Part shown: one piece after another, positions 1 through 5,656 of the stretch
Position numbering within the stretch: the first letter of the stretch is position 1
Layout of the letters: the number at the start of each line of letters is the position of its first letter
NCBI GenBank assembly: GCA_014730055.1
Contig: WJIV01000178.1
Span: 1-6,689 of the forward strand
Source: Candidatus Bathyarchaeota archaeon
Lineage (GTDB): Archaea > Thermoproteota > Bathyarchaeia > TCS64
Direction of reading: 5' to 3'
Length of the DNA stretch: 6,689 nucleotides
The notes under the pieces: generated by a model
The model's input: the letters and a program-made list of their open reading frames with translations, nothing else
What the model was told of the DNA's origin: nothing
Database searches by the model: none
Made by a program: the position numbers and the translations under genes

Positions 1-1146
1 ATATAATAACGCTGAAAGCATAGCAGCAAAAATCATATAAAACCCTGAAGCAAAAAACCCCACCTTATCAATCAAGTACCCTACAACAGAAACCCCCAAA
101 ACCCCACCCAATCCTCCAACAGCAGATGCTAAAGACATCATTGTACCTCGAAAATCGGTGACATGCTCTAAAATTAAACTCCCTGATGCAGTTAGTAAAA
201 CCCCATTACTAAAAGCAGCTAAAAACCCGAGTAAAAGTGTCACCCAAACACTTCCATTATTATAATATAAAAAAAGTAATAAACCAGAGGGAATACACGC
301 TAAAAAAGTAACCATCTTCCTTCCGTATAAGGAGACAAGTTTCCCACAAACTAGACTACCGGCGATAAAAAGAGGAGCACCGATAAGCGAGGTATATGAG
401 GTAAAAACCTTTGATAACAGAAACCTTGTCCTAACATATGAAGATGAAAAAGCTAGCTGACTAAACCATATACTACCCGAGACCATATTCCCAACTAAAC
501 ATGCAACCGCTGATCTATCAGCAAAAACAGATCGATACCCACCAAGAAGCACTACTCTCTCTTTTTGACCAGTATCTAGAGGTATAAACCTCAGCAAGAA
601 TATCAGTGCAAATAGGAACAAGGGAATAATGAAAATCTTGTATGTAAACTGCCACCCACCACTATCTGAAATATAAGCAATCATCGGAGAACCAACCAGA
701 TATGCTAAGGCAGCCGCACCATTAAGCATACCATAACTTATTGTTCTTTTTTCTCTTGATATGTGCTCTCCAAGAATTGTAGTATTCATCGGGGCTATTA
801 TCGAGGCCCCTATTCCTAATACGGCATAGAATAAAACGATCATAGTAAAAGTTGTTGATATCAAGAATCCAATGGAGCTGATGATAACCAGAGTCATTCC
901 CAGTGTGAGGAGTGCTTTGTGTCTATATCTCACACTTAGCAGCCCCATTAAGAGGGAAACTAGAATACCTGTGAAGGATGATATGGTTCGAAGTTGTCCC
1001 ATGACTCCAATTGACTTGTTAAAAGTGTTCGCCATCTCGATTAAAAGCAGACTTGATACAATATTGGGCATTTGGAGGGAAAAATTGTTTGAAGCAAGGG
1101 AAAGAATGATCCACCTCGGTGAACCACTTCCAGTTTCTTCGCCCAT
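1..1146 (-). CDS. Major facilitator superfamily transporter, C-terminus cut by window edge
   Basis: The frame is open from ATG at 1146 to the left edge without a stop, giving 382 residues. Translation shows a polytopic membrane protein with about 12 hydrophobic segments in two halves, split by a short polar loop near residues 190-200. Family marks are the G-rich TM5 segment with VGSP (151-154), a cytoplasmic loop 8-9 motif GKLVSLYGRK (268-277), and the EHVTDFRGTMMSL stretch (327-339) followed by G-rich TM11-12, as in DHA1/AraJ-like drug or metabolite exporters. The loop 2-3 motif A is degenerate: GLLSVRYRHK (68-77) lacks the usual Asp. Only some 10-30 residues should be missing at the C-terminus. 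The start is supported by a Shine-Dalgarno sequence 7 nt upstream. It lies 57 nt after the GNAT gene on the same strand, so co-transcription is likely. The family assignment is firm; the substrate is unknown. Confidence 0.88.
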   Translation of the reverse strand, partial: MGEETGSGSPRWIILSLASNNFSLQMPNIVSSLLLIEMANTFNKSIGVMGQLRTISSFTGILVSLLMGLLSVRYRHKALLTLGMTLVIISSIGFLISTTFTMIVLFYAVLGIGASIIAPMNTTILGEHISREKRTISYGMLNGAAALAYLVGSPMIAYISDSGGWQFTYKIFIIPLFLFALIFLLRFIPLDTGQKERVVLLGGYRSVFADRSAVACLVGNMVSGSIWFSQLAFSSSYVRTRFLLSKVFTSYTSLIGAPLFIAGSLVCGKLVSLYGRKMVTFLACIPSGLLLFLYYNNGSVWVTLLLGFLAAFSNGVLLTASGSLILEHVTDFRGTMMSLASAVGGLGGVLGVSVVGYLIDKVGFFASGFYMIFAAMLSALLY

Positions 1147-1153
1147 AATATTT

Positions 1154-1159
1154 CCCTCT
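1154..1159 (-). promoter_or_regulatory. Ribosome binding site of the left MFS gene
   Basis: AGAGGG on the minus strand lies 7 nt before the ATG at 1146, a good Shine-Dalgarno core. It fixes this start and is notable because the other genes here mostly lack one. This agrees with the gene being an internal member of a transcript that begins at or before the GNAT gene. Confidence 0.6.
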
Positions 1160-1203
1160 ATTGCACGTTTATTGTATTATTTCAAGGACTCATAGTGGTT
1201 GAC

Positions 1204-1788
1204 TTATTCTATCTTCTCCATGAATATCCAGTTTTCTGTTAAAGTTGGAAACATAGCCGAGATCTCGCTCTCTGGGTATTCAACAACTTGATCGAACCCA
1301 AAAGAACTGTATAATCCATGACTCATAGACCATCGGGGAGAATCAAGTAGAAACCTAGTACACCCTAGCCCTCGACCAAGGCGAAGTAGCTCACTTAACA
1401 AAATTCTTGCATAACCTCTTCTTCTGAATTGAGGACGAATATACATACGCTTGATCTCGCCAGTATCATTACTTAGTTTATGGATAACTCCCATTCCAGC
1501 AATTCCTTGATCTGTCTTTACTAGGAGAATCGATCCCTTCGGAGGTATTAGATCCAGGAAAGGTATTATAGTATCTTCATAGTCGGATTGCTTCATTCCT
1601 GTTATTTCATAAAAGTCAGATCCAGTATAATCATTGAAACCTTTGATGAACCAGTCTAGGTACTCATAGAACAGAGAAACCGTTTCCTTCCTGTATTCAG
1701 CATTAAATCTGATGACCTCTACATCCGACATACAAACCAGGGTAATGTTAACATTATCTGATGATAAAATTATCGATTGTTTATTCAT
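1204..1788 (-). CDS. GNAT-family N-acetyltransferase
   Basis: This 194-residue protein carries the GNAT fold signature. Strand 4 and motif A are visible as EIKRMYIRPQ (111-120) followed by RRRGYA (122-127), the R/Q-x-x-G-x-G/A pyrophosphate-binding loop for acetyl-CoA. Motif B follows as GLYSSFGF (158-165), with the conserved Tyr160 that often acts as general acid. It should transfer an acetyl group from acetyl-CoA to an amine; the substrate (small molecule, peptide or antibiotic) cannot be read from the sequence. The first ATG has no Shine-Dalgarno sequence. Met20 (ATG at 1731) opens a typical GNAT N-terminus (DVEVIRF) and has a TATA-like box upstream, so the true product may be 175 residues. 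It follows the surface-protein gene after 119 nt and precedes a transporter, a pairing often seen in resistance or detoxification loci. Confidence 0.9.
   Translation of the reverse strand: MNKQSIILSSDNVNITLVCMSDVEVIRFNAEYRKETVSLFYEYLDWFIKGFNDYTGSDFYEITGMKQSDYEDTIIPFLDLIPPKGSILLVKTDQGIAGMGVIHKLSNDTGEIKRMYIRPQFRRRGYARILLSELLRLGRGLGCTRFLLDSPRWSMSHGLYSSFGFDQVVEYPESEISAMFPTLTENWIFMEKIE
1764..1769 (-). promoter_or_regulatory. Candidate TATA box for the GNAT gene
   Basis: TTTTAT on the minus strand, within the AT-rich stretch ATAATTTTATC, is centred about 35 nt before the Met20 codon at 1731. An archaeal start site about 26 nt downstream would fall near 1740 and give a leader of roughly 9 nt. If this is the promoter, the first 19 codons of the longest GNAT reading frame are not translated. 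The evidence is position and composition only. Confidence 0.25.
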
Positions 1789-1907
1789 TTAGCAATATGC
1801 ACTACTTGAAGATTGAAGGAAGTTATTGAGATAATAGTTTCCAAGGATAATTCAACTAATAAAATCCCGAAATGATAGTTTTTCCAGGTTTAAACAGTGT
1901 ATCTGAA
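1789..1907. other. Intergenic spacer between surface protein and GNAT genes
   Basis: This is AT-rich, with no reading frame of note. It contains an 8-bp palindrome GTTTAAAC (1889-1896) just downstream of the surface-protein stop, and a T-rich minus-strand stretch GGGATTTTATTAG that could be a weak terminator of that gene or a promoter element of the next. Neither role can be decided from sequence. Confidence 0.4.
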
Positions 1908-3668
1908 CTAATATGATGATTTCCTAACTATAAAATAGAGAAAAGAGCAAATTGTAAAGACTAATAATACTGCTACTTCCAACATGTATTCTTGCCTTGC
2001 ATGAATGTATACGATGATTGGTGTAGATGATAAAGCTGATACATGTTTTTGCCCATAATAATCCTTCACCTTAACAACGATACTTGAAGTTAGGTTATTA
2101 ACAGGGTTCTCGAGAGGGACAAAGGGATGATCGCGTAAAGTATGATTAACCCATAATACCTCGAAAAGATATGTTCCATTTTTATCTGTTGCTCCAGTTT
2201 TCCAGATCTCTTCATCTCTGAATATTTGAACTTCTACCCCCTCTACAGGTTTATCATCTAATACGACCTGTACTTGGTATTCTCTTGTCAGCAAGGTATT
2301 AGGATAATCATTTAGTACTACACCCAAAAGTTCAAGGCTCCCTCTAACATGGAGATTATATTCAGGGCTCATACGATACAATGTAACAGTATCAATGACC
2401 TTACAATCATTGAAAAACGCCTCAAATATCGGTGCAGGTCTCATTGAGAGATTCTGGAAAACAACATTAGAGAAGAATACATCCACCTCAAATGGGACAA
2501 TCCAGTAATTAACCATACAGGATTCAATACTTGAGTTTTCTATCTTTGCAGCTATTTTATGGTATTGTGTCTCCCGGGATAAAGCGGTTAACCCTAACCA
2601 ACCAACATTACAGCCGTCTACATGTAATTCTCCATCATCACGCTCCGCTATTAGATAAGAAATTTCAGACTCCAATAATGTAGCGTTACCGTAACTGGCT
2701 CGAAGTAACCACACACTAGTATCATCCAGTGAAAGTTCCCCTCGATACATAGTTACTAGCCATAAATCTGCATCCTCTATCACAGAGGTACAGTTGAACA
2801 GAGATAACCAGAGATGATCGAAGCTCGTGTTCTTAAGGAAAATATTGGTGTCCGATTCAAGTCCAAATTGTTCCTGGGAGTTCCATTCAGAGTAAAACCC
2901 GGTATATGAGCCAGTTATGTTTGTGTTCTGGTTTCTCTGGGTTAATGTCAGTATCTTGACCTGAGATTCTGAGGCAAACGTAGTGACTAGCGAGTTCGGA
3001 TTTAGATAAGATAATTTGGATGATTCTATTCTACACGTAGAGTTTTCATAAACATTTAATTTCCCAATACTACTTTCTATTATCTCAACTTCAGTACAAT
3101 CTTCACAGCGGATGCTATAATCGTCAAAATATTCACGCAAAACTGGATCAGGCAGCATATCTTCAAGGCTCCAGTGCAGATTTGATTCAGAGGCCTCCCC
3201 TGAATAAGATGCATTAATGAATGATCCCCGGCTGTCATCAAGGAACCACATTATCACGTCGCTGGTACTTTGAATCGAGGTATTTTTAGCATAAAAGACC
3301 CCGTTGTTTTGTATGATTATTTTTCCATTAGTTGAGTAACCAGGTATTTGATCGAGCCTGAGAAGTAGATTACAATTTTCAAGTAAGAGGCTTCCATTGC
3401 CTGAGACGCCTATGTGTGGTTTATCTGAGCCTATTAGCCATAGGATTGTAAGGTTACAGCCATGAAAACTTAATGAGGCGTTTTCATCTATTGAAATATC
3501 ACCCTTGATGATTATGTCCATATTATTGTATTCCCTTGTTTCTTGCCCTCTTATTCTGAGACCAGAATCCAACTCAATAATCTCAGAGGCATAACCTATC
3601 TGTGTAGAATGAAAAATTATGAGTATTAGGAGACTACTCATAATCTTATAGCAGTAACTATCTCTCAC
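1908..3668 (-). CDS. Secreted, membrane-anchored solenoid (beta-helix-like) surface protein
   Basis: This is a 586-residue predicted type I membrane protein. Residues 1-28 form a signal peptide (Lys8, hydrophobic SLLILIIF core, probable cleavage near GYA-SE). Residues 45-455 are a run of short beta-strand repeats with recurring x-hydrophobic-x-hydrophobic plus Asn/Cys/Ser turns, as in right-handed parallel beta-helices. A ladder of aromatic residues at W287, W303, W320, Y338 and W357 marks successive coils of 16-19 residues. Residues 463-556 look like an Ig-like or carboxypeptidase-regulatory-like sandwich (KPVEGVEVQIFRDE, then TDKNGTYLFEV). One membrane helix (562-581) and a basic tail RKSSY follow. 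Fifteen N-x-S/T sequons suit an exported archaeal glycoprotein. Translation begins at GTG; a TATA-like box about 26 nt upstream supports a leaderless start there. No enzymatic motif is visible, so adhesion, a surface layer or polymer binding is only a guess. Confidence 0.85.
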   Translation of the reverse strand: MRDSYCYKIMSSLLILIIFHSTQIGYASEIIELDSGLRIRGQETREYNNMDIIIKGDISIDENASLSFHGCNLTILWLIGSDKPHIGVSGNGSLLLENCNLLLRLDQIPGYSTNGKIIIQNNGVFYAKNTSIQSTSDVIMWFLDDSRGSFINASYSGEASESNLHWSLEDMLPDPVLREYFDDYSIRCEDCTEVEIIESSIGKLNVYENSTCRIESSKLSYLNPNSLVTTFASESQVKILTLTQRNQNTNITGSYTGFYSEWNSQEQFGLESDTNIFLKNTSFDHLWLSLFNCTSVIEDADLWLVTMYRGELSLDDTSVWLLRASYGNATLLESEISYLIAERDDGELHVDGCNVGWLGLTALSRETQYHKIAAKIENSSIESCMVNYWIVPFEVDVFFSNVVFQNLSMRPAPIFEAFFNDCKVIDTVTLYRMSPEYNLHVRGSLELLGVVLNDYPNTLLTREYQVQVVLDDKPVEGVEVQIFRDEEIWKTGATDKNGTYLFEVLWVNHTLRDHPFVPLENPVNNLTSSIVVKVKDYYGQKHVSALSSTPIIVYIHARQEYMLEVAVLLVFTICSFLYFIVRKSSY

Positions 3669-3690
3669 ACCATAATATTTCCAAATGAAT

Positions 3691-3698
3691 TAAATAAA
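3691..3698 (-). promoter_or_regulatory. TATA box of the surface-protein gene, leaderless start
   Basis: TTTATTTA on the minus strand, in the context ATATTTATTTAATTC, is centred about 26 nt before the GTG at 3668. In archaea this spacing puts transcription start at or within a base or two of the initiation codon. No Shine-Dalgarno sequence is present, and the only in-frame alternative is ATG at 3641, which would remove the sole Lys of the signal peptide's basic region. An 8-bp palindrome AGACGTCT (3710-3717) sits 11 nt upstream of the box. Confidence 0.5.
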
Positions 3699-3776
3699 TA
3701 TGAGATACCAGACGTCTCTTACATAATATATTGATTTTCCAAACATGCTTAATTCTTGGTTAACCTTTACAGGTAG

Positions 3777-3824
3777 TCACAATTTGTGATTATTAATTGT
3801 ATTCAGAATTTGTGAGTCTTAATT
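3777..3824 (+). repeat. Two tandem operator-like palindromes upstream of the DHA3 efflux gene
   Basis: Two 22-nt copies (3777-3798 and 3803-3824) match at 19 of 22 positions with a 26-nt period. Each starts with a palindromic core: TCACAATTTGTGA (3777-3789, perfect 6-bp arms around one base) and TCAGAATTTGTGA (3803-3815, one mismatch). Each core is followed by a TTAATT block. The copies end 4 nt before the annotated ATG and overlap the probable core promoter. This is the layout expected for a dimeric helix-turn-helix repressor (for example MarR, PadR, TetR or ArsR type) controlling an efflux gene. No regulator gene is in the window, so the partner is unknown. Confidence 0.55.
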
Positions 3825-3855
3825 ATAAATGAAGTCAATTACAGATCTTTCGAGG
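3819..3855 (+). promoter_or_regulatory. Candidate TATA box and Shine-Dalgarno that favour an internal start at 3859
   Basis: TTAATTATAAAT (3819-3830) is the best TATA-like element near the DHA3 gene, but it overlaps the ATG at 3829. Transcription from it would begin near 3852. It would then use ATG 3859 (Met11), which has GAGG at 3852-3855 only 3 nt before it. For ATG 3829 there is neither a Shine-Dalgarno sequence nor a convincing box at the right distance. The start is therefore ambiguous, with Met11 slightly preferred. Confidence 0.35.
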
Positions 3856-5202
3856 AAAATGGACAGATCTAGAGGATTCTCAGGACTAAAGGGGTTCACC
3901 GTAGTTTGGCTCGGACAACTAATATCATTCCTTGGAACCGGGATGACCCAGTTCGCTCTTACAATATGGGCATGGGAAAAAACAGGAGAAGCTACATCAC
4001 TTGCACTCGTCAGTTTTGCCTACGCTTTACCATATATTTTAGCGAGTCCGCTGGCTGGGGCACTGGTAGACAGGTGGGATAGAAAGCTGGTAACCATGAT
4101 CAGTGACATTGCATCAGGAGTCTCAACTCTGATCTTGCTACTGCTACTCTCATTCGGTAGGTTAGAGGTATGGCACCTTTACATTACATCCGTTTTATCA
4201 GGAGCCTTCCAAGCTTTCCAGTTCCCAGCCTTCTCAACCCTTGTTACCTTAATGCTGGATAAAGAACAGTACTCCAGGGCTAATGGGATGTTAAGCCTCG
4301 CCCGATCCGCCTCTGGAATTTTCGCGCCTGTGGCAGCAGGTATACTGCTCCCACACGTAAAGACCGGGGGAATAATGGTTTTTGATGCTCTGAGCTTCAT
4401 GGTAGCTGTTCTTGCCCTTGCTGTTATCGATATTCCTCAACCCAGGAATAAAGACCAGGAGAAGGCGAATAGTCTGCTAGAGGACTCGGTATTTGGTTTC
4501 AAGTACATTTTCCAGAGATCAAGCCTCCTAGGGCTACAGGGTGTATTTTTTGTCGCCAACTTTTCCTGCAGTATTAGTTTTGCTTTACTTGCTCCCATGA
4601 TACTGAGCCGAACTGGCGACAACGTGGTCCTCGGAGTTGTGCAGTCTGCATTTGGTATAGGTGGTGTTGTTGGTGGTCTGTTTATGAGTGCATGGGGAGG
4701 ACCGAGGCGTAAGGTGGATGGCTTGCTTATGGGGATATCATCTAGCTGCTTATTCAGCGTTGTTTTAATGGGTCTGGGACGGGGGCTTTTGGTATGGGCT
4801 GTTGCGGCGTTTATGTTGATGTTTATTAACCCTATAACTAACGGATGTAGTCAGGCCATATGGCAGTCGAAGGTCCCACCAGAGTATCAGGGACGGGTTT
4901 TCGCTACACGGGCCTTGATAGCTCAGGCCTCTCAGCCTGTGGCTCTTCTTATCGCGGGCCCAATGGCGGATAGGGTTATGGAGCCAGCTATGATGTCTGG
5001 AGGCCTGCTCGCTCCAGCATTTGGGTGGCTTGTTGGCGTTGGTCCGGGAGCTGGGATGGCCTTGATATTTGTATTAACTGGCTTAGCTGGGACCCTAGCT
5101 GGTTTAGGGGGATACATGTTCAGTTCGATAAGGGACGTTGAAAAAATCATCCCAGATCATGACCAGAAACCATCCATACTTGCTGAATCAACTTCAGATT
5201 AG
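3829..5202 (+). CDS. DHA3-family (EntS/MefA-like) major facilitator efflux transporter
   Basis: This 457-residue protein has 12 predicted membrane helices and belongs to the drug:H+ antiporter-3 branch of the major facilitator superfamily, the group of enterobactin exporter EntS and macrolide exporter MefA. Visible marks are the TM1 signature VVWLGQLISFLGTGMTQFAL (25-44), a textbook motif A GALVDRWDRK (77-86), the SRANGMLSLARSASGIFAPVAAGI block (149-172), and the C-half motif VPPEYQGRVFATR (349-361). It should export a hydrophobic or amphipathic compound using the proton gradient; the substrate cannot be told. Residues 1-10 may be untranslated, since Met11 has a nearby GAGG. The gene diverges from the surface-protein gene, and tandem palindromes upstream suggest repressor control. 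Its G+C content, near 50-58% in sampled lines, exceeds that of the genes to the left, which would fit transfer from a bacterial-type donor. Confidence 0.92.
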   Translation: MKSITDLSRKMDRSRGFSGLKGFTVVWLGQLISFLGTGMTQFALTIWAWEKTGEATSLALVSFAYALPYILASPLAGALVDRWDRKLVTMISDIASGVSTLILLLLLSFGRLEVWHLYITSVLSGAFQAFQFPAFSTLVTLMLDKEQYSRANGMLSLARSASGIFAPVAAGILLPHVKTGGIMVFDALSFMVAVLALAVIDIPQPRNKDQEKANSLLEDSVFGFKYIFQRSSLLGLQGVFFVANFSCSISFALLAPMILSRTGDNVVLGVVQSAFGIGGVVGGLFMSAWGGPRRKVDGLLMGISSSCLFSVVLMGLGRGLLVWAVAAFMLMFINPITNGCSQAIWQSKVPPEYQGRVFATRALIAQASQPVALLIAGPMADRVMEPAMMSGGLLAPAFGWLVGVGPGAGMALIFVLTGLAGTLAGLGGYMFSSIRDVEKIIPDHDQKPSILAESTSD

Positions 5203-5256
5203 GGTAGAGAAAAGAATGAGCGTCTAATCCATAAAAAAATAAGGATTCTTTAGAAC

Positions 5257-5296
5257 AAACACAATCAGGCTTCACATTGTGATTGATTGCGTGTTT
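5257..5296 (+). promoter_or_regulatory. Nested inverted repeat with a second TCACA-TGTGA palindrome, 3' of the DHA3 gene
   Basis: TCACATTGTGA (5272-5282) is a palindrome with perfect 5-bp arms and closely resembles the operator core TCACAATTTGTGA in front of the transporter. It lies inside a larger imperfect inverted repeat: AAACACAATCA (5257-5267) against TGATTG-cg-TGTTT (5284-5296), 11 bp with a 2-nt bulge. A further TTGTGA half-site is at 5296-5301. It could be a distal operator, a hairpin that ends the transporter transcript, or both. Sequence alone cannot separate these. Confidence 0.35.
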
Positions 5297-5362
5297 TGTG
5301 AAATTCTAAAATGAAAGTATAAAAACATCAAGATATACGAAGATAAGAGAGCGAACTGGATG

Positions 5363-5380
5363 TTTATATTGATATATAAT
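5363..5380 (+). promoter_or_regulatory. TATA-like element in the spacer
   Basis: TTTATATTGATATATAAT is a strong AT-only run apart from one G, with TATA-like cores readable on both strands (TATAT-tg-ATATA). If used on the plus strand, transcription would begin near 5390 and run through the palindrome at 5417 and the hairpin at 5489. No protein gene begins at a suitable distance, so it would drive a small RNA or be a chance AT-rich tract. Confidence 0.25.
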
Positions 5381-5416
5381 AGAGTGGAAAGTTGCTATTT
5401 ATCAAGATTTTGGGCC

Positions 5417-5431
5417 GATATGAATCATATC
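5417..5431. repeat. 15-nt palindrome GATATGA-A-TCATATC
   Basis: This is a perfect inverted repeat with 7-bp arms around a single central A. Its size and form are those of an operator for a dimeric DNA-binding protein. It is unrelated in sequence to the TTGTGA palindromes. It sits about 50 nt downstream of the TATA-like element at 5363 and has no adjacent gene. Confidence 0.35.
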
Positions 5432-5488
5432 TAAGTGTAGAAAATCGAAAAACCATAAACTTTCTATCTCAAGATCTAAATATGTTCA

Positions 5489-5519
5489 AATTATGAGGAG
5501 TTTGTTGACTCCTCTAATT
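5489..5519 (+). other. Stable hairpin, 7 + 5 bp stem with one bulge
   Basis: GAGGAGT (5495-5501) pairs with ACTCCTC (5508-5514) around the 6-nt loop TTGTTG. The stem continues with AATTA (5489-5493) against TAATT (5515-5519) after a bulged T5494. This is the strongest local fold seen outside genes. It overlaps the ATG at 5493 of a small ORF, so the start codon would lie within the stem. No T-run follows directly on either strand, which argues against a simple intrinsic terminator. Confidence 0.5.
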
Positions 5520-5633
5520 CTCATGAAGCTGATATTGTTGTCTCTGATTTTCGTTCAAGGGATATCAAATATTTCTGCCAAGAATCGAACTAGACAACGA
5601 TCATATAACTTCAGGGTGCTCTATCTAAATTAG
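5493..5633 (+). CDS. Hypothetical 46-residue ORF resembling a signal peptide; possibly a decayed secreted protein
   Basis: The frame ATG 5493 to TAG 5631-5633 encodes 46 residues. The first 29 look like an export signal: basic start (MRS), a hydrophobic core LILMKLILLSLIFV (8-21), and a small-residue cleavage-like end NISA (26-29). The rest is short, basic and polar (KNRTRQRSYNF...). An internal ATG at 5523 gives a cleaner signal, starting MKLILLSLIFV. No Shine-Dalgarno sequence or well-placed TATA box supports either start, and the ATG lies in a hairpin. It is antisense to the tRNA-like remnant, so the two calls compete. It may be a true small membrane peptide, the surviving 5' end of a lost surface-protein gene, or chance. 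I do not recognise a family. Confidence 0.25.
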   Translation: MRSLLTPLILMKLILLSLIFVQGISNISAKNRTRQRSYNFRVLYLN

Positions 5634-5643
5634 CAGATTGATT
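5570..5643 (-). pseudogene. Degenerate tRNA-like remnant
   Basis: Read on the minus strand, this stretch keeps tRNA landmarks at tRNA spacing. The D arm is GCTA (5634-5631), a 9-nt loop ATTTAGATA (5630-5622) with A14 and A21 in place, and GAGC (5621-5618). After A26 there are exactly 27 nt to a T arm TCTAG-TTCGATT-CTTGG (5594-5578) that keeps G53, T54, T55, C56, G57, A58 and C61, with four of five stem pairs including one wobble. The anticodon stem does not pair, position 33 is not T, position 8 is C, and the acceptor strand CAGAAAT (5577-5571) finds at most a four-base partner (TCTG). No CCA is encoded. It is thus not a working standard tRNA. It begins 13 nt after the rph stop, on the same strand. 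Resemblance by chance is possible. Confidence 0.4.
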
Positions 5644-5656
5644 ATGAGCACATGTG

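Larger units (their letters stand above)
5203..5656. other. Gene-poor AT-rich spacer between DHA3 transporter and rph
   Basis: These 454 nt separate two convergent genes and contain no long reading frame. The smaller elements seen here are listed separately: an operator-like palindrome, a TATA-like element, a second palindrome, a stable hairpin, a 46-codon ORF and a tRNA-like remnant. A weak stem AATCC/GGATT (5226-5230 with 5243-5247) around a loop rich in A follows the transporter stop. It has no T-run after it, so I do not call it a terminator. Confidence 0.5.

Noticed and set aside
872..1195. Plus-strand frame of 107 codons
   Set aside because: It is antisense to the N-terminal half of the left MFS gene, whose minus-strand frame is open throughout and has clear membrane-protein character and a Shine-Dalgarno sequence.
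1291..1300. GATCGAACCC resembling a tRNA T-loop complement
   Set aside because: It lies within conserved GNAT coding sequence (GFDQVV), and no D arm or other stems occur at tRNA spacing.
1908..1925. TGATGA resembling a C/D-box RNA C box
   Set aside because: It overlaps the 3' end of the surface-protein gene, and no D box (CTGA) lies at the required distance.
4179..5150. Three minus-strand frames of 61-73 codons
   Set aside because: All lie inside the well-supported DHA3 transporter on the other strand and show no family features or start signals.
5226..5247. AATCC/GGATT stem after the DHA3 stop as a terminator
   Set aside because: It has only 5 bp with a 12-nt loop and no T-run after it, so it is too weak to call.
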